Part shown: one piece after another, positions 53,202 to 61,651 of the stretch
Layout of the letters: every line of letters starts with the position of its first letter
Position numbering within the stretch: the first letter of the stretch is position 1
Assembly (NCBI GenBank): GCA_023266575.1
Contig: JAHFPV010000001.1
Location: 62,001-126,000 of the forward strand
DNA from: Sphingobium sp.
GTDB lineage: Bacteria; Pseudomonadota; Alphaproteobacteria; Sphingomonadales; Sphingomonadaceae
Direction of reading: 5' to 3'
Length of the DNA stretch: 64,000 bases
Translations under genes and position numbers: made by a program
The notes under the pieces: model-generated
The model's input: the letters and a program-made list of their open reading frames with translations, nothing else
What the model was told of the DNA's origin: nothing
Databases searched by the model: none

Positions 53202-53534
53202 ATGTTCCGTTCGACCCTTTTCGCCGCGCTGGGTTCGCTTGCGCTGATCGCCACTGCCGGTTCGGCCAGCGCTGGAGAATTTATTTCTAACGGCCGCACG
53301 AGCGAAGTGCGCCATGGTGACCTGGACCTGTCCAAAGCATCTGACCAGCAGCAACTGCGCCAGCGCATCGCCCGCGCGGCAAGCAGGGTGTGCAAGTCGG
53401 ACGACCGCTCCACCGCACAGGCGTGCAAGGCCATGGCGATCGCGCAGGTCGAAGCGCCGATCAGCGCCGCCATTGCCCGCGCCGAAACCAGTGAACGCTA
53501 TGCCGATGCAGGTGCGAAGGGCGTGCAGAACTGA
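53202..53534 (+). CDS. UrcA-family secreted protein
   Basis: 110 residues with a signal peptide (MFRSTLFAALGSLALIATAG, cleavage after GSASA). The mature protein has the UrcA-family pattern VRHGDLDLSKASDQQQLRQRI followed by AASRVC and a second cysteine (AQACKAMAIAQV), which probably form a disulfide in the periplasm. The function of this alphaproteobacterial family is unknown. A GAGGAG ribosome site is upstream of ATG 53202 and an intrinsic terminator follows 27 bp after the stop. Confidence 0.88.
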   Translation: MFRSTLFAALGSLALIATAGSASAGEFISNGRTSEVRHGDLDLSKASDQQQLRQRIARAASRVCKSDDRSTAQACKAMAIAQVEAPISAAIARAETSERYADAGAKGVQN

Positions 53535-53560
53535 TTGCTGCAATGCCAGCCCAGACGTGA

Positions 53561-53588
53561 AAAAGCCCGGCGGATGCCGGGCTTTTTT
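53561..53588 (+). terminator. Intrinsic terminator after urcA-family gene
   Basis: Perfect stem AAAAGCCCGGC/GCCGGGCTTTT, 4-nt loop GGAT, then a T-run. Confidence 0.93.
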
Positions 53589-53606
53589 GCGTGGGGCTTG
53601 CGCATG

Positions 53607-53664
53607 GCCCCTCCGTCAGCGCTTCGCGCTGCCACCTCCCCAAGACAAGCTTGGGGAGGATTTT
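53607..53664. repeat. Partial GC-rich palindromic repeat
   Basis: Contains CAGCGCTTCGCGCTGC and CCTCCCCAAG...CTTGGGGAGG hairpins, and ends adjacent to the LytTR regulator's stop codon. Related to the elements at 19267 and 56967. Confidence 0.65.
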
Positions 53665-54408
53665 TTAGCGTCCGGTCATGGCGCGGGCGTTGGCGAGGAA
53701 GGTGCGGCCGATGCGGATTTCATTGCCGTCGGTGAGCGCGGCGAACCAGACGCCGCTGCCGTCGTGACGCAGGCGGGCGATATGGTCGCGGCGGACGATG
53801 TGGGAGCGGTGGAGGCGGACGAATTGCTGCGGGTCGAGCCGCTCCTCCAGGCTGCTGATCGTCTGGTGCAGCAGATAGCTGTGGCTGCCGACATGCAGGC
53901 GCATATAGTCGCGCTCGGCCTCGATCCTGTCGATCTGGTCGGTGGCGATGCGGATCAGTTCGGATCGGTGGGGTACCCAGAATTCCTCGGCCCAGTCGGG
54001 TTGCGGCTCGGCAGGGGCGGGGGTGGTTTCGGGCGCGCGGTTGCGCAGCGCCGCCTCCACCCGGTCGATCGCGCGGGTCAGGCGATCATGCGCGACGGGC
54101 TTGAGCATATAGTCGATAGCGGCAAGGTCGAAGGCTTCGACGGCGAAACCCTCGAACGCGGTGACGAAGATGACCGCCGGGCGGATGCCCATGCGCCCGA
54201 CGGCACGGGCGACGCCGATGCCGTCGAGCAGGGGCATGGCGATGTCGAGCATGACAAGGTCGGGCTTCAACCCCTCGATCAGGCGCAGCGCGGCTTCGCC
54301 ATCGGTGGCGGTGCCGACCAGCGCAATGCGCGGTTCGCGCGCGCACAACATCTGGAGCCGCTCGACCGCGAGCGGTTCATCGTCAACGATCATGGTGCGG
54401 ATGGACAT
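53665..54408 (-). CDS. LytTR-family response regulator
   Basis: 247 residues: an N-terminal receiver domain (acidic pair in MIVDDEPL, phospho-acceptor Asp55 in VMLDIAMP, Lys in DYMLKPV), then an Ala/Pro linker and a C-terminal LytTR DNA-binding domain (HRSELIRIATDQIDRIEAERDYMRLH, FVRLHRSHIVRRDHIARL). Start ATG 54408 is 5 bp after the stop of the partner kinase gene, so they are one operon. LytTR regulators usually control envelope or surface functions; the targets here are not evident. Confidence 0.95.
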   Translation of the reverse strand: MSIRTMIVDDEPLAVERLQMLCAREPRIALVGTATDGEAALRLIEGLKPDLVMLDIAMPLLDGIGVARAVGRMGIRPAVIFVTAFEGFAVEAFDLAAIDYMLKPVAHDRLTRAIDRVEAALRNRAPETTPAPAEPQPDWAEEFWVPHRSELIRIATDQIDRIEAERDYMRLHVGSHSYLLHQTISSLEERLDPQQFVRLHRSHIVRRDHIARLRHDGSGVWFAALTDGNEIRIGRTFLANARAMTGR

Positions 54409-54413
54409 GGGCG

Positions 54414-55526
54414 TTAGCAACCCCGGCGGATGATGGGTAGGGTGATGAGAACGGAAAAGCCCTTCTCCTGGCGCGGACCATAAGTGATCTGGCCCTGATC
54501 ACCAAAGCGCGCCGTCAGCCGATCCCGCACATTGGCGAGGCCAATGCCGCTGCCGCTGTCCGACAGGCCGGGCGGGTTGTCGCCATCGTCGGTGACGGCG
54601 ATGTGCATCAAGCCGCCATCCTCCCGCGCGGTGATGCGGATCTCCACCGGGCTGGAGGTGCGCGAGACGCCATATTTGATCGCGTTTTCGACGAGCGGCT
54701 GGAGGATGAGGCCGGGGACGCAGGCGCTCATCAGGGCGGGCGGAATGTCGATCACCGTGTTGAGCCGGTCGGGAAAGCGGACCCCTTCGATATCGAGATA
54801 GAGTTTCTGGAGATGCACTTCTTCTTCCAGCGGCACGTCGTCCAGCGGATCGCCGGTCAGGCTGGTGCGGTAGAAGTTGGAGAGCGACATGATCATCTGT
54901 TCGGCCTCGTCCCGCCGATCCTTCATCACCAGAGAGGAGAGGGAGTTGAGCGTGTTGAACAGGAAATGCGGGTTCACCTGATAGCGTAGCGAGCGCAGTT
55001 CGGCCTGCTGGGCGGCGCGTTCCAGCCGGGCGGCGCGGCGTTCGGTGCGGTGCGCTTCGCTGGCGTAAGACAGAGCGAGATAGAGACCGGCCCAGGCGGC
55101 GAGGAAGAAATAGCGGCTGATCGCATCCTCGACGATCTGGACGAAGGCATAGGCTTCTTCGCTGCCATATTTGCTGTGGTCGGCATCGGCAAAGATGTTC
55201 ACCGGGTCATAGACGTTGAACATGTAGAAATTGGCCGACGCCATGGCGAGCGCGAAGGGCGCGGCAAGCGAGAAGGCGGCGACGATGCGGACGCTCAAGG
55301 GCTTGGCGTCGAACCGGCGCAGCACCAGATAGAGTATCCAGGTGACGACGATGCCGATCACAGTGACGACTGCGCGGCGGATGCCCAGTTCGCCCTGCGA
55401 TTCAAAGCCCATCACGGCGGCGCGCAGGGTCACGAGTATGGCGTAGAAGAGCCAGAAACCCAGAATGGAATAAAGCGCGATCGCGGGCGATACGCCGCGT
55501 TCGTCGTCGTCGGGAAGGCTTGTCAT
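54414..55526 (-). CDS. LytS/YehU-type sensor histidine kinase
   Basis: 370 residues. Four or more N-terminal membrane helices (for example ALYSILGFWLFYAILVTL and RIVAAFSLAAPFALAMA) are followed by a His_kinase domain of the LytS type, RYQVNPHFLFNTLNSLSSL, with the phosphoacceptor His in NPHFLFN. The ATP-binding domain has LILQPLVENAIKYG and SGSGIGLANVRDRL. It senses an unknown membrane or extracellular signal and phosphorylates the adjacent LytTR regulator. Divergent from the small acidic protein gene at 55664. Confidence 0.94.
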   Translation of the reverse strand: MTSLPDDDERGVSPAIALYSILGFWLFYAILVTLRAAVMGFESQGELGIRRAVVTVIGIVVTWILYLVLRRFDAKPLSVRIVAAFSLAAPFALAMASANFYMFNVYDPVNIFADADHSKYGSEEAYAFVQIVEDAISRYFFLAAWAGLYLALSYASEAHRTERRAARLERAAQQAELRSLRYQVNPHFLFNTLNSLSSLVMKDRRDEAEQMIMSLSNFYRTSLTGDPLDDVPLEEEVHLQKLYLDIEGVRFPDRLNTVIDIPPALMSACVPGLILQPLVENAIKYGVSRTSSPVEIRITAREDGGLMHIAVTDDGDNPPGLSDSGSGIGLANVRDRLTARFGDQGQITYGPRQEKGFSVLITLPIIRRGC

Positions 55527-55663
55527 CCTGTCCTTTTACGCGCTGCCGGGGGAAATGTCGCCCCAGCCGCGCGTAGCTGGTCGAACTGGCCCGACAGTTG
55601 GTCGAATTGGGCCGGAACCGCAGCCCGCCGCCGCCCGTTGATCTGGCCTAGAAGGAGAGAGCG

Positions 55664-55876
55664 ATGAACGAGCAAGATGGCGTCCGTCCCAACAGCCGCG
55701 AGGAAGCAGGCGACGACCGCGAATCCGACGCGCAGGACCATGTGCTGGGCGAGGAAGAGAAGCTGGACGAAGGGTTGAAGGATTCGATGGATGCGTCCGA
55801 TCCGCCCGCCAACAGCCATCCCGATGACAAGGGTGATCCGGTGCCGTCATCCGGCTTCAAGCAAGATCAGGATTGA
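55664..55876 (+). CDS. Small highly acidic hypothetical protein
   Basis: 70 residues, dominated by Asp/Glu with Ser/Pro/Gly (EEAGDDRESDAQDHVLGEEEKLDEG) and lacking aromatic residues apart from a single Phe. It has no signal peptide and is probably disordered. A good ribosome site (AGGAGAG) precedes ATG 55664, which supports translation. Function unknown. Divergent from the LytS-type kinase gene. Confidence 0.75.
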   Translation: MNEQDGVRPNSREEAGDDRESDAQDHVLGEEEKLDEGLKDSMDASDPPANSHPDDKGDPVPSSGFKQDQD

Positions 55877-55959
55877 TGGTTATTTGCCGGGAATCATGCT
55901 AGTTTTGTGCAGCGGGACGGCGAATACGCGCCTGCGCTTTTGAGAGGAGCGACCAATCT

Positions 55960-56214
55960 ATGCCGACATCTGCCACCCCCGCGATCGAACGCATTGCCCG
56001 CGTCCTGGCCGGCCGCCAGCTGAGCCATAATGGCGGCGGCAGCGACCCCCATGCCGCCGGTGCAGTGGATGCGGCGTGGCCCAATCATGTCGATGACGCC
56101 TATGCGATATTGCACACGCTGCGTGAGCCGGATGCGCAGATGGCGCAGGCTGGCGACGTGGCGGTGTGGCGCAGCATGATCGGCGCAGTGCTGGAGCGGC
56201 GACCGGGTGCCTGA
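55960..56214 (+). CDS. Conserved-looking small hypothetical protein
   Basis: 84 residues from ATG 55960 with GAGAGG upstream. The sequence ATPAIERIARVLAGRQLS, then DAAWPNHVDDAYAILHTLREP and VAVWRSMIGAVLE is helix-rich and balanced in composition, consistent with a real gene. No family with known function is recognised. Same strand as the genes on either side, with gaps of 83 and 142 bp. Confidence 0.72.
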   Translation: MPTSATPAIERIARVLAGRQLSHNGGGSDPHAAGAVDAAWPNHVDDAYAILHTLREPDAQMAQAGDVAVWRSMIGAVLERRPGA

Positions 56215-56356
56215 CGCTGCGCGGGCGGCTATGACATTTTCATGTTGCGCCGCACAAAAAAATCTGGTCCCTTGTGAATGGCCGTGGAACAGGTGCTTAA
56301 GCCTATAGTAACCATAACAGGCGCATGTTCTGACGATCGACTTCAAGTCGGAGGGC

Positions 56357-56911
56357 ATGACAATGGGTACGAGTGCAAGACCTGCGGACGGGGCCGTTAC
56401 CCTGGCGGAGTTGCGTGAATTCGCCAGTTTTCCGTCTGCCACACAACGCTATATTCGCCGGTCGCTCGACATCGGCCTGCATCGCCGCGATGCGATGAAG
56501 CTATGGTCGCGCGATCTGGTGGAGGAAGCCTCCATCCGCGCGCAGGCGCGGATCTATGGCCGGATCGAGGAAATCAAGGCGCGCGTCCCCGACGACAGCG
56601 GGTTGGACCAGGTCGAGCCGTTCATGGCCCCCCTGGTGACCATCTCCGCTTTCGACCTGGGGCAGGACCGGCTGGCGAGTTTTTCGGCCTATCGTTTTCT
56701 CTATGAGCGGCTGCTGGGTGCGGGCGCGCGGCCATGGTTGCCGGGCGCTTTCTGCGCGGCGGCCAGCCTGCCGCATCTGCATCCTGAAAAGCGCCGCGTG
56801 CTGCTCCAGTCAATCAGCGAAGCGGCGGCGACGGCGGTGGGCTGGTCCAACCGCGAGCCGACCTTCTACCCTGAATGGGTAGAGAAGGTGGATTTGAGCA
56901 AGGCCAACTAA
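56357..56911 (+). CDS. Hypothetical protein, sphingomonad-like
   Basis: 184 residues from ATG 56357 (an ATG two codons on is also possible). Predominantly helical: TLAELREFASFPSATQRYIR, LWSRDLVEEASIRAQARIYG, then FSAYRFLYERLLGAGARPWLP and a C-terminal NREPTFYPEWVEKVDLSKAN. No signal peptide, membrane helix or catalytic motif. Function unknown. The 142-bp gap upstream has AT-richer sequence suited to a promoter. Confidence 0.75.
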   Translation: MTMGTSARPADGAVTLAELREFASFPSATQRYIRRSLDIGLHRRDAMKLWSRDLVEEASIRAQARIYGRIEEIKARVPDDSGLDQVEPFMAPLVTISAFDLGQDRLASFSAYRFLYERLLGAGARPWLPGAFCAAASLPHLHPEKRRVLLQSISEAAATAVGWSNREPTFYPEWVEKVDLSKAN

Positions 56912-56966
56912 GGCCGGGCAGGGCGGCACTTCCGGGGGGAGGTGGCGTTTTGCCGTTGATCGTCCC

Positions 56967-57090
56967 CTGTAAGGAGAGGTGGCTGGCCGTAGGCCAGACG
57001 GAGGGGGAGGCTTTTGATCCCAAAGCGGGAGTCAGGTCTCCCGTCCCCTCCACCGGCTTCGCCGGTCCCCCTCCCCGTGCCGGGGAGGAA
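56967..57090. repeat. GC-rich palindromic repeat beyond the pgl 3' end
   Basis: Hairpins GGCTGGCCGTAGGCCAG, CCACCGGCTTCGCCGG and CCTCCCCGTGCCGGGGAGG occur in sequence between the hypothetical gene at 56357 and the pgl stop. Same family as 19267-19400. Confidence 0.7.
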
Positions 57091-57783
57091 TTATTGGGCG
57101 CTGATCCAGACTTCTACCGGGGTTTCGTCCTGACGCAGGGCCAGGCGGATGGGCAGCTGTTCTACCGGGCCGTTCTCCAGCGCTTGCGCATAGATCGCCT
57201 TTTTGGCGTCTCCGCTGATTTGCAGACAGATATGGCGTGCGGCCAATATGGCGCTGGCGGTCAAGGACAGGCGCTGGTGTGGCGCGGCGGGGGGTGTGAC
57301 GGCGATGGTGCGGGCGGTGCTGGTGAGGCCGTTGGCGAGTTCCGCGGCGGCCGGGAAGAGCGAGGCCGTGTGGCCATCCTCTCCCATGCCGAGCAGGACG
57401 ATATCGAGCGGCCAGCGGATGGCGGCGAAGGCGCCTTCGACGGCGGGTTGAGCTGCATAAGCGTCGGGCGCGTCATTTTTCATCGGGACGAAATGCGCGG
57501 CGGCGGCGGGGCCGGTCAGCAGGGTTTCGCGCAGCAGCCGTTCGTTGCTGTCGGGCGCATCCGGGGCGACCCAGCGTTCATCGACCAGAGTGACGACGAC
57601 CTTGCTCCAGTCGAGCGGGGTGCGGGCGAGTGCCTCCAGCACGGGTTTGGGCGAACGACCGCCGGACAGGGCCAGGCTGGCAGTGCCGCGGGCCATAATC
57701 GCGTCGGCCAACAACGTGGCGATGCGGGTGGCGAGGTGGGCGGCGGCCTGATCGCCGTCGGCAAAATGATGCTCTATAGGCAT
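57091..57783 (-). CDS. pgl: 6-phosphogluconolactonase
   Basis: 230 residues of the DevB/Pgl type, hydrolysing 6-phosphogluconolactone in the pentose phosphate/Entner-Doudoroff routes. Signature stretches are ALSGGRSPKPVLEALA, VVVTLVDERWVAPDAPDSNERLLRE with Arg and Glu in place, and LLGMGEDGHTASLFP. Start ATG 57783 (MPIEHHFADGDQ). The usual partners (zwf, edd) are not beside it; the gene follows a YbaK-type deacylase gene with a 4-bp gap. Confidence 0.94.
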   Translation of the reverse strand: MPIEHHFADGDQAAAHLATRIATLLADAIMARGTASLALSGGRSPKPVLEALARTPLDWSKVVVTLVDERWVAPDAPDSNERLLRETLLTGPAAAAHFVPMKNDAPDAYAAQPAVEGAFAAIRWPLDIVLLGMGEDGHTASLFPAAAELANGLTSTARTIAVTPPAAPHQRLSLTASAILAARHICLQISGDAKKAIYAQALENGPVEQLPIRLALRQDETPVEVWISAQ

Positions 57784-57787
57784 GAGA

Positions 57788-58264
57788 TTATTCCACAGGT
57801 TCGGGCAGGGTGCAGATGTCGATCCACGTTGCGCCGGTGAGATCAGCGAGACGCGCAGGGCTGAGTTCGACCGAGCTGGTGCGCGACCCGGCGGCGGGAA
57901 AGACGGTGGCGAAGGCTTGCAGCGACACGTCGCAATAGATGGGCAGGGGCGTGGCGAGGCCGAAGGGGCAGACGCCGCCGACCGGGTGGCCGGTGATCGC
58001 CTCAACCTCGTCCGCGCCGAGCATCCGGGGCTTGGCGCCTAGCGCCGCCTTCGCCTTGGCATTATGCAGGCGCGCGTCGCCGCGGGTGCAGACTAAGGCG
58101 ACAGTCTCGCCGACGCGCAGCGAGAGCGTCTTGGCGATGCGGGCGGGTTCGACGCCCAGCGCTTGCGCAGCCTCGATCACGGTCGCGGTGCTGACGCCCT
58201 GGTCGATGATGGCAATGTCGGGCGCGTTTATCGTAAACCAGGCGCGGACAGAGGCTTCGCTCAT
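57788..58264 (-). CDS. YbaK/EbsC-family aminoacyl-tRNA deacylase
   Basis: 158 residues. The YbaK domain clears mischarged tRNA (Cys-tRNA-Pro or similar). It shows VEPARIAKTLSLRVGETVALV with the conserved lysine, ALGAKPRML, then TGHPVGGVCPFGLATPLPIY and the GSRTSSVELSP loop. Which tRNA is edited cannot be told. The start ATG 58264 overlaps the galE stop (58261-58264), so it is coupled to galE and followed 4 bp later by pgl: one operon galE-ybaK-pgl. Confidence 0.9.
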   Translation of the reverse strand: MSEASVRAWFTINAPDIAIIDQGVSTATVIEAAQALGVEPARIAKTLSLRVGETVALVCTRGDARLHNAKAKAALGAKPRMLGADEVEAITGHPVGGVCPFGLATPLPIYCDVSLQAFATVFPAAGSRTSSVELSPARLADLTGATWIDICTLPEPVE

Positions 58265-59259
58265 GCGCGTTCGCTTAACGTCCGCTCCCACGCCAGCGCG
58301 TGGCGGACGATAAGGTCCAGGTCGGCGTAGCGCGGCTCCCATGGAAAGGTGGCGATGATGGCACGATTGTCGGAGATCAGCGCGTCCGGGTCGCCCGCGC
58401 GGCGCGGTCCCATGGTCCGGTCGATCGTCATGTTGGTGACGCGATCGACTGCGTCCAGAACTTCAAGGACCGAAAAGCCCTTGCCATAGCCGCAGTTGAG
58501 CAGGTGGCTGCGCGCCGGATCGGCGATCAAGGCTTCGAGCGCGAGGACATGGGCGGCGGCAAGGTCGGTCACATGGATATAGTCGCGCACGCCGGTGCCG
58601 TCCGGGGTGTCAAAGTCGGTGCCGAATACGGAAACGCCGTTGCGCTTGCCCAGCGCGGCTTCCACCGCGACCTTGATGAGGTGGGTCGCGCCAGCGGTCG
58701 ACTGGCCGCTGCGGCCATGCGGGTCGGCACCCGCGACGTTGAAATAGCGGAGCGCACAGAAGTTCATCGGGTGGGCCGCTGCGACGTCACGCAGCATATA
58801 TTCGGTCATCAGCTTCGACATGCCGTAGGGATTGATTGGACGCTGCGGCGTTGTTTCCTTGACCGGGCTTTCTTCGGGGATGCCGTAGGTGGCGGCAGTC
58901 GATGAGAAGATGAAATGCTTGACGCCGATGCGGACTGCGCTCTCGATCAGGTCGCGGGTCTTGGCGCTGTTATTGTGATAATATTTGAGCGGGTTTTCGA
59001 CCGATTCCGGCACCACGACCGAGCCTGCGAAGTGCATGATCGCGGTGATATTGTGATCGCGCAGTGTCGCTTCGACCATTGGCTGATCGGCAATGTCGCC
59101 ACGTACCAGTGGCACGCCTTCTGGCACGGCCCAGTCGAAGCCGGTGACGAGATTGTCGATGACGACAACGCCATAGCCAGCATCCTTGAGCGCCAATACC
59201 GCGTGGCTACCGATATAGCCTGCGCCGCCTGTGACCAATATCGTCGGTTTGTCGCTCAT
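58261..59259 (-). CDS. galE: UDP-glucose 4-epimerase
   Basis: 332 residues of the extended SDR family; interconverts UDP-glucose and UDP-galactose for cell-surface polysaccharide. NAD loop TGGAGYIGSHAVLALKDAGY, catalytic Ser in FSSTAATYG and Tyr-Lys in INPYGMSKLMTEYML. Substrate-binding LRYFNVAGADPHGR and TPDGTGVRDYIHVTDLA follow. No separate galactose genes are nearby; the first gene of a coupled set with a deacylase and pgl. Confidence 0.96.
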   Translation of the reverse strand: MSDKPTILVTGGAGYIGSHAVLALKDAGYGVVVIDNLVTGFDWAVPEGVPLVRGDIADQPMVEATLRDHNITAIMHFAGSVVVPESVENPLKYYHNNSAKTRDLIESAVRIGVKHFIFSSTAATYGIPEESPVKETTPQRPINPYGMSKLMTEYMLRDVAAAHPMNFCALRYFNVAGADPHGRSGQSTAGATHLIKVAVEAALGKRNGVSVFGTDFDTPDGTGVRDYIHVTDLAAAHVLALEALIADPARSHLLNCGYGKGFSVLEVLDAVDRVTNMTIDRTMGPRRAGDPDALISDNRAIIATFPWEPRYADLDLIVRHALAWERTLSERA

Positions 59260-59354
59260 ATGCTCACCTCATAAACTGTCGTGTCCCCGCCCGCGCGGGA
59301 ACACGATATATGGGAGGGAGACCTAAACGAGGGACGTTACGAATTACAGTCTTT

Positions 59355-61532
59355 TCATGCTGCGGCGCGGGAGAGGGCGGGGCGGTAGAAGGTGCCGCCG
59401 GTCGCCGCCATGGCGCGCAGTTGCTCGGTGGCGGCGAAGCGGTCGCCATGAGTGGCCCGCAAGCGGTCCAGCACGGCGACGACATGGGCGATGCCGACCG
59501 TATCCATGTGAGCAAACGGCCCGCCGGTATAGGGCGCAAAGCCCCAGCCGAAGATCGCGCCAATGTCGCCATCTTCCGGCGTTTCCAGCACGCCTTCCTC
59601 GAAACAGCGGGCGCATTCGACCAGCTGACGATAGAGGAGGCGTTCCTTGACCGCATCGACATCGGGCTGGTCGTCCGCGCGGGGGAACAGGTCAGCAATG
59701 CCGGGCCAGAGCAGCTTCTTTCCGTCTTCGGGATAGTCATACCAGCCCTTGGCGTTCTTGCGGCCAAGGCGGTCCATCTGAACCATCTGCGTCATGACCT
59801 CGTCGGAGCGTTGCGCGACATAGGCGTCGCCCAGTTCCTTCTTCGCCGCCGTCATGACCTTATAGCCCAGTTCGATCGACACTTCGTCACTGACCGCGAG
59901 CGGGCCGACCGGCATTCCGAGTTGCTTGCCGGCATTTTCGATGAGCGCGGGGTTGATCCCTTCGGCGACCAGTTCCGCGCCCTCCTGCACATAGGTGCCG
60001 AAACAGCGCGAGGTGTAGAAACCGCGCGAGTCATTGACGACGATCGGCGTTTTCTTGATCTGCGCGACGAAGTCGAGCGCCTTGGCAATTGCGGCAGGGC
60101 CGGTCTGTTTGCCAAGGATGATCTCCACTAGCGGCATTTTCTCGACCGGTGAGAAGAAATGGACGCCGATGAAATTTTCGGGCTTGCCCCAAGCGCCTGC
60201 CAGTTTGGTGATCGGCAGGGTGGAGGTGTTGGAACCGAAGATGACGTCCGAGCCGAGGATAGCCTCCACCTGTCTGGTGACTTCGGCCTTGATCGCGACA
60301 TCCTCGAACACCGCTTCGATTACGAAGTCCGCGCCTGCGAGGTCCGCATAGCTGGCGGTGGGGGTGACGCGGGCGAGAGTGGCGGCCAGCTTTTCAGGCG
60401 TCATGCCCTTGCCCAGCCGCTTGGACAGGACGGATTCGACATGGGCCTTGCCCTTTTCCGCATAAGCAATGTCGCGGTCGAACAGGATGACCTCCATCCC
60501 CGCCTGCGCGGCGACGGTGGCGATGCCTGCGCCCATCATGCCCGCGCCGAGCATGGCGAGTTTCATGGTGGGGGCTTTGGGCTGATCCTTGGGACGGCGC
60601 GCGCCGCGTTCGGCGGCAGTCTTGTTGACGAACAGGCTGCGGATCATGTTGGCGGCCTGCGGATCGGCAGCCACTTTAGCGAAATATTTGCTTTCGATGC
60701 GGATCGCCCGGTCGAAGGGGAGTTGCGCGCCTTCATAGACGGCAGAGAGCAGCGCGACAGGCGCGTTCATGTTGCGCTGGGTCTGCTTGAGCGTCATCGG
60801 CAACGCACCGACCATGGTTTGCACGAAGCCGGGATTGAACTGGCCGACGCCACCGGGGAATTTGAAGCCCTTGACGTCCCAAGGCTGGGTGGCGGCGGTG
60901 GGATTGGCCTTGACCCATTCGCGCGCCGCCTCGACCGCCGTGCCCTGCGGCACGACCTGATCGACGGCCTTGAGCATCGCGGCTTCGGCGGGGCGGAACA
61001 GCTTGCCCTGGAGCATATACATGAGCGCGGCCTGCACGCCGATGAGCCGCGGCAGGCGCTGCGACCCGCCGCCGCCGGGGAAGAGGCCGATGAGGATTTC
61101 GGGCAGGCCCAGCTGGGTTTTGGGGCTGTCGCCGACGATGCGGCGGTGGCAGGCGAGGGCGAGTTCAAAGCCGCCGCCGACGCAGGTGCCTTCGATCGCG
61201 CAGGCAATGGGCTTGCCGCAGGTTTCGAGGCGGCGGAACAGCTGGTTGAGGACGAAAACCTGGTCGAAGATCGCGGCTGGTTGCGGGCGGCTGCCATCGC
61301 TGGTGGCGAGCATCGAGCCGAAATATTTAAGGTCCATCCCGGCCATGAAGCCGCTGTCCTTGCCCGAAGCGATGACCGCACCCTTGATGGCTTCGTCCGA
61401 GGCGATGCGGGTGATGGCGGCGTCGAGATCGGCGATGAAATCGGGACCGATGACGTTCATCGACTGGTCGGGTACGTCGATCGTCAGGGTGGCGATGCCG
61501 TCGGCGTCAGTGGTGATTGTGATGGTGTTCAT
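59355..61532 (-). CDS. Bifunctional enoyl-CoA hydratase/3-hydroxyacyl-CoA dehydrogenase
   Basis: 725 residues, FadB/FadJ-type. The N-terminal crotonase domain (about 1-190) has KDSGFMAGMDLKYFG and GTCVGGGFELALACHRRIV; then LGLPEILIGLFPGGGGSQRL. The dehydrogenase part starts AMLGAGMMGAGIATVAAQAG, continues DFVIEAVFEDVAIKAEV, SNTSTLPIT and the catalytic HFFSPVEKMPLVEII, and ends in the 3HCDH C-terminal domain. It carries out the two middle steps of fatty acid beta-oxidation. Start ATG 61532 has GGAGATC upstream. Downstream partner of the thiolase gene, separated from it by a repeat. Confidence 0.96.
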   Translation of the reverse strand: MNTITITTDADGIATLTIDVPDQSMNVIGPDFIADLDAAITRIASDEAIKGAVIASGKDSGFMAGMDLKYFGSMLATSDGSRPQPAAIFDQVFVLNQLFRRLETCGKPIACAIEGTCVGGGFELALACHRRIVGDSPKTQLGLPEILIGLFPGGGGSQRLPRLIGVQAALMYMLQGKLFRPAEAAMLKAVDQVVPQGTAVEAAREWVKANPTAATQPWDVKGFKFPGGVGQFNPGFVQTMVGALPMTLKQTQRNMNAPVALLSAVYEGAQLPFDRAIRIESKYFAKVAADPQAANMIRSLFVNKTAAERGARRPKDQPKAPTMKLAMLGAGMMGAGIATVAAQAGMEVILFDRDIAYAEKGKAHVESVLSKRLGKGMTPEKLAATLARVTPTASYADLAGADFVIEAVFEDVAIKAEVTRQVEAILGSDVIFGSNTSTLPITKLAGAWGKPENFIGVHFFSPVEKMPLVEIILGKQTGPAAIAKALDFVAQIKKTPIVVNDSRGFYTSRCFGTYVQEGAELVAEGINPALIENAGKQLGMPVGPLAVSDEVSIELGYKVMTAAKKELGDAYVAQRSDEVMTQMVQMDRLGRKNAKGWYDYPEDGKKLLWPGIADLFPRADDQPDVDAVKERLLYRQLVECARCFEEGVLETPEDGDIGAIFGWGFAPYTGGPFAHMDTVGIAHVVAVLDRLRATHGDRFAATEQLRAMAATGGTFYRPALSRAAA

Positions 61533-61548
61533 TTTGATCTCCTCTCCC

Positions 61549-61644
61549 CCGTTCGCCCTGAGCCTGTCGAAGGGCTCGCCTGAGCGGAGCGAAGGCATCT
61601 CACTGCGTTCGATGGGGGGCTTCGACTTCGCTCAGCCCGAACGG
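61549..61644. repeat. Palindromic repeat, family A, between fad genes
   Basis: Arms 61549-61572 and 61620-61644 (core CCCTGAGCCTGTCGAAG and partner) with an internal second hairpin. It lies in the 119-bp gap between thiolase and the fadB-like gene, and could attenuate readthrough. Confidence 0.85.
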
Positions 61645-61651
61645 AAATTCT

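Noticed and set aside
60159-61583. 474-codon plus-strand open frame opposite the fadB-like gene
   Set aside because: Antisense shadow; the minus-strand gene has complete catalytic motifs.
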